Position numbers and translations under genes: made by a program. Source: JBJEDU01 sp051872395 (GTDB taxonomy: Bacteria; Bacillota_I; Bacilli_A; RFN20; CAG-826). Taken from it: 47,878 nt of DNA. Below, piece by piece: positions 16,851-26,303 of the stretch. The stretch is taken from the NCBI GenBank assembly GCA_051872395.1, contig JBJEDU010000006.1:1-47878 (forward strand), read 5' to 3'. The notes beneath the pieces are model-generated. The model was not told the origin of the DNA. It was given only the letters and a program-made list of their open reading frames with translations, and did not search any database. Every line of letters begins with the position of its first letter. The stretch's first letter is position 1.

Positions 16851-17152
16851 AATTTTTTCTATCTATATTCTAACAAATTTATTGAGAATAAAATACTGAT
16901 AAATAACAATTTAATTTATTATTTTATGTAATATTCTTAAAAAATATAATTAGTTTTGACAGTGTATAAATGTATGTAATTTCTGCTTGAAAAATAAAAT
17001 AAATATGCTTGTTTTTTACACTGTCAAAAATAAAAATAATTTTAATTGAAAATACATAATAATTCTTCTATTATTCTCTTACACAAATAATTTAATTCAG
17101 ATTTTTATCTTTATTAATATATTTAACAAAACAGCATAAAGGGGGAATTTGT
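16851..17152. promoter_or_regulatory. Control region between spx and nrdD, with a 13-bp inverted repeat
   Basis: A 302-base intergenic stretch. A perfect inverted repeat, TTTTGACAGTGTA (16954-16966) and its complement (17017-17029), encloses 50 A+T-rich bases. Each arm contains TTGACA, so each can also act as a -35 box pointing inward; on the minus strand TATTTA follows at a 16-base spacing. The nrdD ribosome site AAAGGGGG is at about 17138-17145. No NrdR box is recognised. No gene was found in this stretch. Confidence 0.55.
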
Positions 17153-19528
17153 ATGCTTAATGTTAAGAAAAGAGATTTAACTATCGTTCCTTTTGATTTA
17201 TCCAAAATTGAAAATGCGATATCAAGAGCTTTTAAAGCTGAACACATGCCTTTTAGTGATGAAATGATTTCCACACTCGCTTTAAAAGTAACCGCGAATT
17301 TTACGAGTAAAGTGGAAAATGACACTATTACGGTTGAAGAAATTCAAGATTCTGTCGAAAATGTTTTATTAGCAACTGGCTATGTCAGTGTTTGCAAAGC
17401 CTATATGGCTTATCGTAAAACTCATGAAAATATTCGTGAAATGAAATCGACAGAACTCGATTATAAAAAAACAGTTGATAATTATTTAAAAGTTAATGAC
17501 TGGAGAGTCAAAGAAAACTCCACTGTTACATATTCTGTTGGAGGTTTGATTTTATCAAATAGTGGCGCGATAACCGCGAATTATTGGCTCAGTGAAGTAT
17601 ATGATCAAGACATCGCGAATGCTCATCGAAACGCTGATATTCATATCCATGATTTAAGTATGCTTACTGGCTATTGCGCTGGTTGGAGTTTAAAACAATT
17701 AATTAATGAAGGATTAGGTGGTGTCAGTGGAAAAATTACTTCTAGTCCCGCTAATCACTTATCGACATTATGCAATCAAATGGTTAACTTTTTAGGTATT
17801 ATGCAAAATGAATGGGCGGGTGCTCAAGCTTTCTCATCATTTGATACCTATTTAGCGCCTTTCGTTAAAAAAGATAATTTAAGTTATAAAGAAGTTAAAC
17901 AATGCATTCAATCATTTGTTTATGGTGTTAATACCCCATCTAGATGGGGTACTCAAGCTCCATTTACTAACATCACACTCGATTGGACTGTTCCTAACGA
18001 TATGGCAGAACTCGATGCGATTGTTGGTGGAAAACCATGCGACTTCAAATATAAAGACTGCGAAAAAGAAATGGCAATGATTAATAAAGCCTTTATCGAA
18101 GTAATGATTGAAGGAGACGCGAATGGAAGAGGATTCCAATATCCAATCCCAACTTATTCTATCACTCGTGATTTTGACTGGTCTGAAACCGAAAATAATA
18201 AATTATTATTTGAAATGACCGCGAAATACGGCACTCCATATTTTTCAAATTACATTAATAGCGATATGGAACCAAGCGATGTTAGAAGTATGTGCTGCCG
18301 TTTAAGATTAGATTTAAGAGAACTTAGAAAGAAATCTGGTGGTTTCTTTGGAAGTGGCGAATCTACTGGTTCAGTTGGTGTTGTTACTATCAATATGCCA
18401 CGTATCGCTTACCTCAGTGTTGATGAAGCAGACTTCTACGCGCGATTAACAAAACTCATGGATATTTCTGCTAGATCATTAAAAATTAAACGTGATGTCA
18501 TCACCAGATTATTAGAAAATGGATTATATCCATATACCAAAAGATATTTAGGCACTTTCAATAACCATTTCTCCACTATCGGTTTAGTTGGTATGAACGA
18601 AGCATGTTTAAATGCTCGTTGGATTAAAGAAGACCTCACTCATGAAAAAGCTCAAAAATTTACAAAAGAAGTTTTGAACTTCATGAGAGAAAAATTATCT
18701 GACTATCAAGAATTATATGGTGATTTATATAACTTAGAAGCCACTCCTGCAGAATCTACTGCCTATCGTTTAGCGAAGCATGATAAAGCAAAATATCCTG
18801 ATATCATTCAAGCTTCTGATCCAGATGAAACACCATATTACACTAATTCAAGTCATTTACCAGTCAGCTTTACAAGCGATATTTTTGAAGCATTAGATAT
18901 TCAAGATGAATTACAAACCTTATATACATCTGGTACTGTTTTCCATGCTTTCTTAGGACAAAAATTACCAAGTTGGCAATCATGTATGAATTTGGTTAGA
19001 AAAATTGCCGAAAATTATCGTTTACCATATTACACTATGTCTCCAACTTACAGTGTATGCCGTCATCATGGCTACATTGAAGGAGAACAATATAGATGTC
19101 CAATATGTGGTGAAACAACTGAAGTATATTCAAGAATTACTGGATATTATCGTCCTGTTCAAAACTGGAATGATGGAAAACGTCAAGAATTCAAAGAAAG
19201 ACAAGTTTATGATTTAAATAAATCTTCATTTGAATCACATAATATTTGTCGTGAATATAGTAAAGAAGTTAATGAAGAAACTCCTACTGTCAATGAATTG
19301 ATGTTATTCACCTCTAAAACTTGTCCAAAATGTGTAATGGCCAAATCAATTTTAGCTAAAGCTAATGTTGAATATAAAAACATCGACGCTGAAGAAAATA
19401 AAGAATTGACACTTAAATTTAATATTAAACAAGCCCCAACATTATTAGTTCCAACAAAAGATGGTGGCTATCAAGTATTTGATAATCCAAGCACTATCAA
19501 AGGTTTTGTTGAATCAATTAAAGGATAA
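17153..19528 (+). CDS. nrdD: Anaerobic (class III) ribonucleoside-triphosphate reductase fused to glutaredoxin
   Basis: 791 residues. An N-terminal ATP cone (KKRDLTIVPFDLSKIENAIS) is followed by the glycyl-radical reductase core. The candidate thiyl Cys is in MCCRL (C381/C382); a zinc-type cluster lies in CRHHGY and RCPICG; the radical glycine is G664 in RITGYYRP. Residues 716-791 form an added glutaredoxin-like domain (LMLFTSKTCPKCVMAK, active site C724-x-x-C727, cis-Pro in QAPTLLVP). It makes dNTPs without oxygen, and the attached redoxin implies thiol-based rather than formate-based reduction. trxB follows after two bases; nrdG is convergent behind it. Confidence 0.95.
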   Translation: MLNVKKRDLTIVPFDLSKIENAISRAFKAEHMPFSDEMISTLALKVTANFTSKVENDTITVEEIQDSVENVLLATGYVSVCKAYMAYRKTHENIREMKSTELDYKKTVDNYLKVNDWRVKENSTVTYSVGGLILSNSGAITANYWLSEVYDQDIANAHRNADIHIHDLSMLTGYCAGWSLKQLINEGLGGVSGKITSSPANHLSTLCNQMVNFLGIMQNEWAGAQAFSSFDTYLAPFVKKDNLSYKEVKQCIQSFVYGVNTPSRWGTQAPFTNITLDWTVPNDMAELDAIVGGKPCDFKYKDCEKEMAMINKAFIEVMIEGDANGRGFQYPIPTYSITRDFDWSETENNKLLFEMTAKYGTPYFSNYINSDMEPSDVRSMCCRLRLDLRELRKKSGGFFGSGESTGSVGVVTINMPRIAYLSVDEADFYARLTKLMDISARSLKIKRDVITRLLENGLYPYTKRYLGTFNNHFSTIGLVGMNEACLNARWIKEDLTHEKAQKFTKEVLNFMREKLSDYQELYGDLYNLEATPAESTAYRLAKHDKAKYPDIIQASDPDETPYYTNSSHLPVSFTSDIFEALDIQDELQTLYTSGTVFHAFLGQKLPSWQSCMNLVRKIAENYRLPYYTMSPTYSVCRHHGYIEGEQYRCPICGETTEVYSRITGYYRPVQNWNDGKRQEFKERQVYDLNKSSFESHNICREYSKEVNEETPTVNELMLFTSKTCPKCVMAKSILAKANVEYKNIDAEENKELTLKFNIKQAPTLLVPTKDGGYQVFDNPSTIKGFVESIKG

Positions 19529-19530
19529 TT

Positions 19531-20433
19531 ATGTACGACACAATTATTATTGGTGGCGGACCAAGTGGAATGAGCGCAGCGCTCAATTTACTTAGAGCGA
19601 GTAAAAAGGTTTTGATTTTAGAAAAAGAATCTTTTGGTGGACAAATTGCTTCTTCTCCAAGAGTGGAAAATTTTCCCACTATTCAATCGATAAGTGGATT
19701 AGATTTAACTAATCGTTTATTGGAACAAATAATGAATTTAGGGGTTGAATTTGATGTCGATGAAGTCATTGAAATCAAAAAAGAAAACGATATATTTAAA
19801 CTCAAAACTACATATACTGAATATGAAGCAAAAAGCGTCATTATCGCGACTGGTTTAGTGCATCGTAAATTAAATTTAGAAAGCGAAGCAAGATTAGAAG
19901 GAAAAGGTGTTTCCTATTGCGCGGTATGTGATGGGGCTTTCTATAAAGGCGAAGATGCGGTTGTTATTGGAGACGCGAATACCGCACTTCAATATGCCAT
20001 ACTCCTCTCTAATTATTGTAATAAAGTATATTTATATACTTTATTTGATAAATTCTTTGCTGATCCAATTCTTGTTGAAAGAATGGAAAAAATTGACAAT
20101 ATTTTTGTAAAACATAATTTAAATACTGTCGAATTCATCGGACAAAATGAATTAGAACAAGTGCATTTTGTCGATACGAAAACAAAAGAAGATGTTTATT
20201 TAAAAGTTAAAGCTGCTTTCGTCGCGATTGGTCAAATTCCAAATAATAAAATATTCTCTTCTTTAGTGGACTTAGATGAAAGAGGTTTCATCTTAGTTAA
20301 TAATAAACAAGAAACTAAAACTGATGGACTATACGCGATTGGTGATTGCACAAAAAAAGATTATTATCAATTAATAACTGGGATGAGTGAAGCTGCTGTT
20401 GCCGCGTTAAACGTCACCAAATATTTATCTTAA
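19531..20433 (+). CDS. trxB: Thioredoxin-reductase-like flavoprotein with altered pyridine-nucleotide motifs
   Basis: 300 residues, the size of low-Mr thioredoxin reductase. FAD motif IIGGGPSGMSAA (6-17), redox pair C130-A-V-C133, and C-terminal YAIGDC are normal. In the second dinucleotide domain the usual GGGNSA reads GDANTA (147-152), and the NADPH-phosphate motif HRRxxxR is replaced by YTLFDKF (169-175). NADPH use is therefore doubtful; ferredoxin-type (FFTR) reductases of Clostridium lack the same motifs. Two bases after nrdD, it would recharge the fused glutaredoxin. Its last codons overlap nrdG by four bases. Confidence 0.88.
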   Translation: MYDTIIIGGGPSGMSAALNLLRASKKVLILEKESFGGQIASSPRVENFPTIQSISGLDLTNRLLEQIMNLGVEFDVDEVIEIKKENDIFKLKTTYTEYEAKSVIIATGLVHRKLNLESEARLEGKGVSYCAVCDGAFYKGEDAVVIGDANTALQYAILLSNYCNKVYLYTLFDKFFADPILVERMEKIDNIFVKHNLNTVEFIGQNELEQVHFVDTKTKEDVYLKVKAAFVAIGQIPNNKIFSSLVDLDERGFILVNNKQETKTDGLYAIGDCTKKDYYQLITGMSEAAVAALNVTKYLS

Positions 20434-21119
20434 TAACCTCTTAAAGATACATCACTAATATTATTTAATAATTGGGTATACGATTGAATTTCTTCTAAAG
20501 GAATCTCGTGTAACCCTTTTTTTATACAATATTTGTTATCAACAAATTTTTGTAAACGATATTTTTTCGCACCTTTAATCATTTCATTTATTTTAATAAA
20601 ATCTTCTTTAGTGTGAAATTCTTTAACTACTGTCGTTCGAAATTCATAATCATAATTACTATTAATTAAAAAATTAATAGATTTCTTAATATTATCTAAA
20701 TTAATATTATTAGAACCGGCAGTTAAAGGATATTTATCGAAACTATTTTTTATATCCATCGCGACATAATCAATAAGTTTATTTTTTAATAAATATTTAA
20801 TCATTTCAGGATTCGTTCCATTCGTATCAAGTTTGATTAAATAACCTAATTCTTTAATTTGTTTAATAAAGTCGATTAAATCATTATTTAATGTTGGCTC
20901 CCCTCCAGTAATAGTCACCGCATCAAGAGTGCCCACTCTTCTTTTTAAAAAAGAAAAGATTTCTTCATTATTTAAAGGAGAAATAGATTTATCGATATTT
21001 ACTAAAGATGAATTATGACAAAAAGGACATTTAAAATTACAACCACAGGTAAATAAAGTGGCACAAATTTTATTGTCATAATCAAGCAAAGACATTTTTT
21101 CTAAACCATAAATGTTCAT
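20430..21119 (-). CDS. nrdG: Anaerobic ribonucleotide reductase activating protein (radical SAM)
   Basis: 229 residues, the length of the NrdG2-type activase. C27-x3-C31-x2-C34 (CNFKCPFC) binds the [4Fe-4S] cluster; VTITGGEPTLN is the GGEP SAM motif and LDTNGTNPE follows. It makes the glycyl radical on NrdD. A pyruvate-formate-lyase or 7-carboxy-deazaguanine type activase is less likely given the neighbouring nrdD. It is convergent with nrdD-trxB and overlaps trxB by four bases, so it is on a separate transcript. ATG 21119 lies 8 bases after a TAAAAT and has no Shine-Dalgarno. Confidence 0.9.
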   Translation of the reverse strand: MNIYGLEKMSLLDYDNKICATLFTCGCNFKCPFCHNSSLVNIDKSISPLNNEEIFSFLKRRVGTLDAVTITGGEPTLNNDLIDFIKQIKELGYLIKLDTNGTNPEMIKYLLKNKLIDYVAMDIKNSFDKYPLTAGSNNINLDNIKKSINFLINSNYDYEFRTTVVKEFHTKEDFIKINEMIKGAKKYRLQKFVDNKYCIKKGLHEIPLEEIQSYTQLLNNISDVSLRGY

Positions 21120-21127
21120 ATGAGTAT

Positions 21128-21133
21128 ATTTTA
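21128..21133 (-). promoter_or_regulatory. -10 box of nrdG, near-leaderless
   Basis: Minus-strand TAAAAT, eight bases, then ATG 21119. A TTAATA at 17 bases upstream may serve as a weak -35. Confidence 0.45.
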
Positions 21134-21188
21134 CTCTTATTAATTTAAAATATTAATAAAATATAAAGAAATAATTCGAAAATTATTA

Positions 21189-21194
21189 TACAAT
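21189..21194 (+). promoter_or_regulatory. -10 box of the FAD oxidoreductase gene, leaderless layout
   Basis: TACAAT, six bases (AAGAAC), then ATG 21201. An overlapping TATTAT further upstream is an alternative -10. Confidence 0.4.
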
Positions 21195-21200
21195 AAGAAC

Positions 21201-22319
21201 ATGAATACAAATTTCGAAATAATTATATTAGGTGGCGGTATCGCAGGAGTATCCGCGGCCATCAGCGCAGCGAGAGAAAATAAAAAAGTCGCGATCATTG
21301 AAAGAAGCGCATTATTAGGTGGTTTAGCCACTATTGGATTAATACATTGGTATGAACCATTATGTTCTGGTGAAGGAAAACAAATCATCTATTCCCAAGC
21401 GGAAGAATTACTGAAATTATCTATAAAATATGGCTATAAAACTGTCGATGATAGTTGGTTAAATACGCATCACGGTGAAAGAAGATATTCCACCTGGTTT
21501 AATCCTAATTTATTTGCCCTATCACTCACTAAATTATTAAATGAATTAAATGTCACCATATTTTTTGAAAGCGAAATAATTGGTTTAAATAAAAAAGATA
21601 ATATTATCGAATCAGTGGATATTCACACTATTGAAGGAATGATTAGGTTGACCGCTAAAGTGTTTATTGACGCAACTGGAAATGCTTCACCATCAAAAAG
21701 TGTTGGCTTAAAAACTCGAAATGGCGTTAATTATTTAACATATGCAACAACGACATATGAAAAAGGATTAGACAAACCTGTATTTAAATATACAGGAGCA
21801 GGATTAGATGGAAAAAATCATCCAGAAGGTGTGAGATTATTTACTAACGCAAACCAAGATGATGTCAATGAATATCTATTAACTGGTCAACTTTTAGCGT
21901 TAAAAGAATATGAACAAGGAATCAAAAAAGATTTATCTATCTTACCTTCGATGTCACAATTTAGAAAAATATCAATGGTTGAAGGTGATTATCTTTTAAC
22001 TAATGATGACCTTTATAAATATCACGAAGATTCTATTGGTGTCATCAGTGTTTTCAATAGAATCAAACAATGGTATGAAATACCCATTGGATGTCTATAT
22101 AATTCAAAAATTAAAAATTTATTATTTGCCGGAAGAATAATTTCTTCTTACGATGATGCTTGGGAAGCTACGAGAGTTATTCCAGTCGCTGCCTTAACTG
22201 GGGAAGTATCAGGAATTATTGCTTCAACTTTAATTAATGAAGGAAAAATAAATTTAAAAACGATAAACGAAATCGAAGTAAAAAGAGGAATTAAACTCCA
22301 TTACAAAGATTGCGATTAA
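21201..22319 (+). CDS. FAD-dependent oxidoreductase (FAD_oxidored type)
   Basis: 372 residues. N-terminal dinucleotide fold IILGGGIAGVSAAISA, Glu ending the second strand (VAIIERSALLGGLAT), VFIDATGNASPSK in the middle, and C-terminal LLFAGRIISSYDDAWEATRVIP plus GEVSGIIAS are typical of the family that includes tricarballylate- and HdrA-like oxidoreductases. No Cys motif for iron-sulfur clusters is present, so it is a simple flavoprotein. Substrate unknown. Its start probably has no leader. The following gene, a lipoprotein, begins 42 bases later. Confidence 0.8.
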   Translation: MNTNFEIIILGGGIAGVSAAISAARENKKVAIIERSALLGGLATIGLIHWYEPLCSGEGKQIIYSQAEELLKLSIKYGYKTVDDSWLNTHHGERRYSTWFNPNLFALSLTKLLNELNVTIFFESEIIGLNKKDNIIESVDIHTIEGMIRLTAKVFIDATGNASPSKSVGLKTRNGVNYLTYATTTYEKGLDKPVFKYTGAGLDGKNHPEGVRLFTNANQDDVNEYLLTGQLLALKEYEQGIKKDLSILPSMSQFRKISMVEGDYLLTNDDLYKYHEDSIGVISVFNRIKQWYEIPIGCLYNSKIKNLLFAGRIISSYDDAWEATRVIPVAALTGEVSGIIASTLINEGKINLKTINEIEVKRGIKLHYKDCD

Positions 22320-22361
22320 AACTTAAAAAACAAACATTATTTTATTTGGGAGAGAAAAAAA

Positions 22362-23675
22362 TTGAAAAACAAATTATTAATTCTTTTATTTACGCTATTT
22401 TTATTAACGGGTTGTAATAATGTAACAAATGTCGATTCATCTATTGAAAGCGAATCAAATACTCAAGAATCTAGCGATTTTATTAGCGATACTAGTGATA
22501 CTACAAGCGAAGAAGAAAGTGAAGAAACAACAAGTGAAGAAAAATCAAGTGAAGAAAATTCTAGTGAAGAGGAAGAAAATCCTATATTAAATAACATTGA
22601 AGAAGTTATTAATTATGGGTTAAATTTTCCAACTAATCCAAACGATATTGGAGTGACTTTCACTAATGTAGATGTTTCGTTAACTGGGAGAGTTGTCTTA
22701 TCAAAGGATCAAGTCGCCACTAATGGTTTATATGGAGAAATAAATCAATATAAAACTCTTTTTATTGATGAAACAGGATATATGTATATCAATATCAATT
22801 CCCTCTTTTATAGCAAAATCAAAGATTATCAATATTTAGATTCAACCATATATAAAATTGAAGGAGAAATAATTAACAATAATAATTCTATTGAAATAAA
22901 TGTTGAAAATTATTCTTTCTTAGAAAATTCTTCTTTATCTTATTCTTTTGCCTCTTTATATAACACTACTATGTTTGAAACAAATTATTATGATGAAATC
23001 GAAAATATTGTCATTAATAATCGCGGATGTGGATTAGGTAAAATTATTAAAATTAAAGCTCGATATATTATGAAATTAACCACGAACAATTTATTAATGT
23101 ATGATGGAACAAATTATTTCCAATTGAACGGAAATGATAAAATTGGTAATGGTTTTATATTAAATTCAACATACGATATTCTTGGAATAATGAATGTATA
23201 TCGCTACGCGCCAGGAATTGTATTTGTTGATAAAATTAGTTCAATGACAGAAATTGGTGAGATAGATTTTTCAAATGATATAGAAACTTTATCAAGCACA
23301 GATTTATATAAAATAAAATATACAAAAGAAGTAAATACACATTCATTAAATTATGAAAAAGTATTTAAATCTATTTATAAATTTGAAGGTTATATAAATT
23401 ACTATGTTAAAAACGATCAAATTAATATGGTAATGAGTGATACATATAACTCATCTTGTTATTCAACTTACACATCTGCTCTTAACGCAAAATGTGCATT
23501 TATAAGTAATGATAATGAGAAAAATTTATATTCTGATAGCGATTTAATAAATTCATTAACTTATGAATATGCATTAGAAAATATCAAAGTTTCATTTTAT
23601 TATTATCCATATCTATTAAATACCAGCAATTATTGGATGGTCTATTTAATAAGTGATATTAATGTATTACAATAA
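22362..23675 (+). CDS. Lipoprotein of unknown function with an acidic Ser/Glu/Thr linker
   Basis: 437 residues starting at TTG 22362, chosen because GGGAGAG lies 8 bases upstream and no ATG fits. Signal peptide with lipobox LLTGC (Cys 18), then a linker at about 25-72 of repeated SSEE/TTSEE runs, then a beta-rich region with many Tyr and Asn. Strand patterns such as DVSLTGRVVLS and GYMYININSLF may hint at OB-fold modules but this is weak. It would be anchored on the outer face of the membrane. It lies between the FAD oxidoreductase and trpS. No function is assigned. Confidence 0.7.
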   Translation: MKNKLLILLFTLFLLTGCNNVTNVDSSIESESNTQESSDFISDTSDTTSEEESEETTSEEKSSEENSSEEEENPILNNIEEVINYGLNFPTNPNDIGVTFTNVDVSLTGRVVLSKDQVATNGLYGEINQYKTLFIDETGYMYININSLFYSKIKDYQYLDSTIYKIEGEIINNNNSIEINVENYSFLENSSLSYSFASLYNTTMFETNYYDEIENIVINNRGCGLGKIIKIKARYIMKLTTNNLLMYDGTNYFQLNGNDKIGNGFILNSTYDILGIMNVYRYAPGIVFVDKISSMTEIGEIDFSNDIETLSSTDLYKIKYTKEVNTHSLNYEKVFKSIYKFEGYINYYVKNDQINMVMSDTYNSSCYSTYTSALNAKCAFISNDNEKNLYSDSDLINSLTYEYALENIKVSFYYYPYLLNTSNYWMVYLISDINVLQ

Positions 23676-23718
23676 TTAATATTATTTGGCAAAATAATAA
23701 AAAGAGGAGGAAATATCG

Positions 23719-24705
23719 ATGGAAAGAATATTGACCGGAATTAAACCGACCGGAAAATTAACATTAGGAAATTATATTGGCGTTTTAAAAAATTTAAAGA
23801 AGTTACAAGAAGAAGGAGAATTCTTTGTTTTTGTCGCTGATTTACACGCTTTAACTTTGCCAATTGACCCAAATGAACTAAGACAAAACTCTATCGATAT
23901 TGCTTGCTTATATTTAGCCTGTGGATTAGATAAAAATAAATCTGTTATGTTTTTACAAAGCGATGTTTCCACTCACGCAGAAGCAAACACTATTTTGCAA
24001 AACTATTTATATATGGGTGAATTATCAAGAATGACCCAATTCAAAGATAAATCGAGCAAAATGAATCAATCTTCGATTGGATTAGGCTTATTTGCTTATC
24101 CAGTATTAATGTCAGGAGACATCGTTTTATATGACGCTGATATAGTGCCTGTTGGAGATGATCAAGTTCAACATGTTGAATTAACAAGAGATTTAGTCCA
24201 TCGTTTTAATAATCGTTATGGCGAAGTACTCAAAATGCCAAAGACAAGAATCAATAAAGTTGGAGCGAGAATCATGTCGCTTTCTGATCCAACTAAAAAG
24301 ATGTCTAAATCTGATCCCAAAGGTGATATTTTCTTACTTGAAGATTTAAAGTCAGTTAGAAAGAAAATTATGAGCGCGGTCACTGATTCTGGATGCGAAA
24401 TCATCTATGATGAAGAAAATAAACCAGGCATTTCTAATTTACTTACCATCTACGCTTCTTTAAAAGATATAACAATCGAAGATGCAGTAAAACATTTTGA
24501 AGGATATCGATATGGTGAATTCAAAAAAGAAATCGCTGATTTAGTGGTTTCCACTTTAGAAAATATTCAACAAAAATATCAAGAGATATTAGAATCAAAA
24601 GAATATCTTGAAGTATTAAAAGATGGTGCGAAAAAAGCACGAGAAATATCAAATAAAACTCTACAAAGAATTAAAACCGCTGTAGGATTATTAAATGTCG
24701 AATAA
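23719..24705 (+). CDS. trpS: Tryptophanyl-tRNA synthetase
   Basis: 328 residues, class I. GIKPTGKLTLGNYIG is the HIGH-equivalent region, GDDQVQHVELTRD binds substrate, and KKMSKSDP is the KMSKS loop. It charges tRNA-Trp. A strong GAGGAGG precedes the ATG. No T-box leader is present in the 43-base gap. The HAD phosphatase gene starts inside its last codons (11-base overlap). Confidence 0.97.
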   Translation: MERILTGIKPTGKLTLGNYIGVLKNLKKLQEEGEFFVFVADLHALTLPIDPNELRQNSIDIACLYLACGLDKNKSVMFLQSDVSTHAEANTILQNYLYMGELSRMTQFKDKSSKMNQSSIGLGLFAYPVLMSGDIVLYDADIVPVGDDQVQHVELTRDLVHRFNNRYGEVLKMPKTRINKVGARIMSLSDPTKKMSKSDPKGDIFLLEDLKSVRKKIMSAVTDSGCEIIYDEENKPGISNLLTIYASLKDITIEDAVKHFEGYRYGEFKKEIADLVVSTLENIQQKYQEILESKEYLEVLKDGAKKAREISNKTLQRIKTAVGLLNVE

Positions 24706-25519
24706 CAACAATAATAATAACAAAAAATATATTTTTGCTCTCGATATGGATGGCACTTTGTTAAATGATGAAAAGAAAATTTCACCATTAACCAAAGAAT
24801 TTTTATCATCTTTAGAAAAAGAAGGACATGTTGTCATTTTAGCGAGTGGTCGTCCCTTTAGAGCGCTCAAAGTATTTTATGATCAACTAAATTTACATTC
24901 ACCACTCATCTGCTATAATGGTGCATATTGTACTCATCCTTACGATAGTAGTTTTAATGAAACCCATTTTACTTTTCCAAAAGAGGTAATTGTCGATATA
25001 TATAAAGAAGTTAAACCATATATTAAAAATGTCATGTGTGAAACAAATGATAAAATATGGCTTGAACATCCAGATGAAGAATTAGCGAAATTCTTTTGGC
25101 ATGGAAATCTTGATGTTATCTATGGAAATATCGATGAAACTATAACTGATGATCCTTGGACGATGCTCATGCAAGGAAAAGATAAAAAATACGATCAAAA
25201 AATATTAGACGCTACACATAAACACGAAGGATTCGAAGTTAGATTTTGGTATGATTCTGAATATAGTGAAATATTTTATTTAAAAACTTCAAAAGCTGAA
25301 TGTTTAGAAAGAATCGCGAAATATTACAATATACCACACGAAAATATTGTCGCTATTGGAGACGCTGATAACGATATAGAAATGGTCTCTTTAGCAGGTT
25401 ATGGAGTCGCAATGAAAAACGCCAATGAATCTCTTAAAAAAGTTGCAGATTATATTACAGAATATGACAATAACTCTGATGGTGTCATGCACGCAATTAA
25501 ACACATATTGAATAAATAA
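24695..25519 (+). CDS. HAD-superfamily phosphatase, Cof type
   Basis: 274 residues. Motif I is ALDMDGTLLND, motif II lies in VILASGRPFRAL, and motif IV in GDADNDIEMVSLAGYGVAMKNA. The C2-type cap lies between. Cof-type enzymes dephosphorylate sugar phosphates, flavin or pyridoxal phosphate intermediates; the substrate cannot be told. The N-terminus is a run of Asn and Lys (AAC/AAT repeats) that overlaps the trpS stop by 11 bases, consistent with translational coupling. Confidence 0.9.
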   Translation: MSNNNNNNNKKYIFALDMDGTLLNDEKKISPLTKEFLSSLEKEGHVVILASGRPFRALKVFYDQLNLHSPLICYNGAYCTHPYDSSFNETHFTFPKEVIVDIYKEVKPYIKNVMCETNDKIWLEHPDEELAKFFWHGNLDVIYGNIDETITDDPWTMLMQGKDKKYDQKILDATHKHEGFEVRFWYDSEYSEIFYLKTSKAECLERIAKYYNIPHENIVAIGDADNDIEMVSLAGYGVAMKNANESLKKVADYITEYDNNSDGVMHAIKHILNK

Positions 25520-25521
25520 AA

Positions 25522-25547
25522 AAATCGGTTTAGTTAACCGATTTTTT
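25522..25547 (+). terminator. Bidirectional terminator between convergent genes
   Basis: A 9-bp stem AAATCGGTT (25522-25530) and AACCGATTT (25536-25544) with A-run before and T-run after. It serves trpS/HAD on the plus strand and the SHOCT gene on the minus strand. Confidence 0.88.
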
Positions 25548-25556
25548 ATAGATTAA

Positions 25557-26279
25557 TTATTTTAATAATTCACTTTTCTTTTTATTAAACTCTTCTTCGG
25601 TAATTATACCTTCATTCAATAATTGTTTATATTTTTTTATTGCCTCAATTTTTTCATCTTCATTTTTTTCAATTGAAGTATCATTAGGTTTATTAATAGG
25701 TTTATTACAATTAGATATCGCATCAATTGGCTTATTTCTATTATAGCTAGCAGTAATATAACTTCGCTTTTGTTTTTTTATAAATCCATAACCTAATTTG
25801 CTCAACAAATATATAACAAAATAAACAATACATAAACAAACAATAGCAAATTTACATAATATAAAAATTAAATAAAATGCCCCAATATCTGCAAGATAAC
25901 CACCGAGTTTATTACGAACATTTTCAAATCCACAGATGGCTAATATCGCGACTAAGAAAGAAAGAAGCGCAAAAATTATAAAGAAAATATTTGTCTTTTT
26001 TTCATCAGCGTAATGATTAGCGAGTTGATAGGAGATGAACAAACCAACTAAACCAAAAATGACAATCAAACACTCAAATACAAATAAAGTAGTTAAAATA
26101 TCAAAACGTTGCCAAGTGGCTTTATAATATGAACCATTGATATTATAATATTTAGTCGTTCCAAAGATAAGATCAAAAGCATTAGGAGATGGTTGTGAAA
26201 CATTTGAGAAAAAATTTCCAAACAAACAAAAAATGCTTAAAGCGCCAATAAAACTCGCAGCAAATAAACAAATAGCCAT
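25557..26279 (-). CDS. Four-helix membrane protein with a C-terminal SHOCT domain
   Basis: 240 residues. Four hydrophobic segments: about 3-25, 62-84 (TLFVFECLIVIFGLVGLFIS), 96-115 and 132-160. A basic/Asn-rich linker follows, then the last 33 residues form a SHOCT-type helix pair (IEAIKKYKQLLNEGIITEEEFNKKKSELL). SHOCT is a short oligomerisation module seen at the ends of unrelated proteins. Function unknown. The GAGGT site before ATG 26279 is good. Its promoter contains an 18-base homopolymer as spacer, so its expression may vary between cells. Confidence 0.72.
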   Translation of the reverse strand: MAICLFAASFIGALSIFCLFGNFFSNVSQPSPNAFDLIFGTTKYYNINGSYYKATWQRFDILTTLFVFECLIVIFGLVGLFISYQLANHYADEKKTNIFFIIFALLSFLVAILAICGFENVRNKLGGYLADIGAFYLIFILCKFAIVCLCIVYFVIYLLSKLGYGFIKKQKRSYITASYNRNKPIDAISNCNKPINKPNDTSIEKNEDEKIEAIKKYKQLLNEGIITEEEFNKKKSELLK

Positions 26280-26303
26280 ATTTATTACCTCAATACATTG
26301 ACT

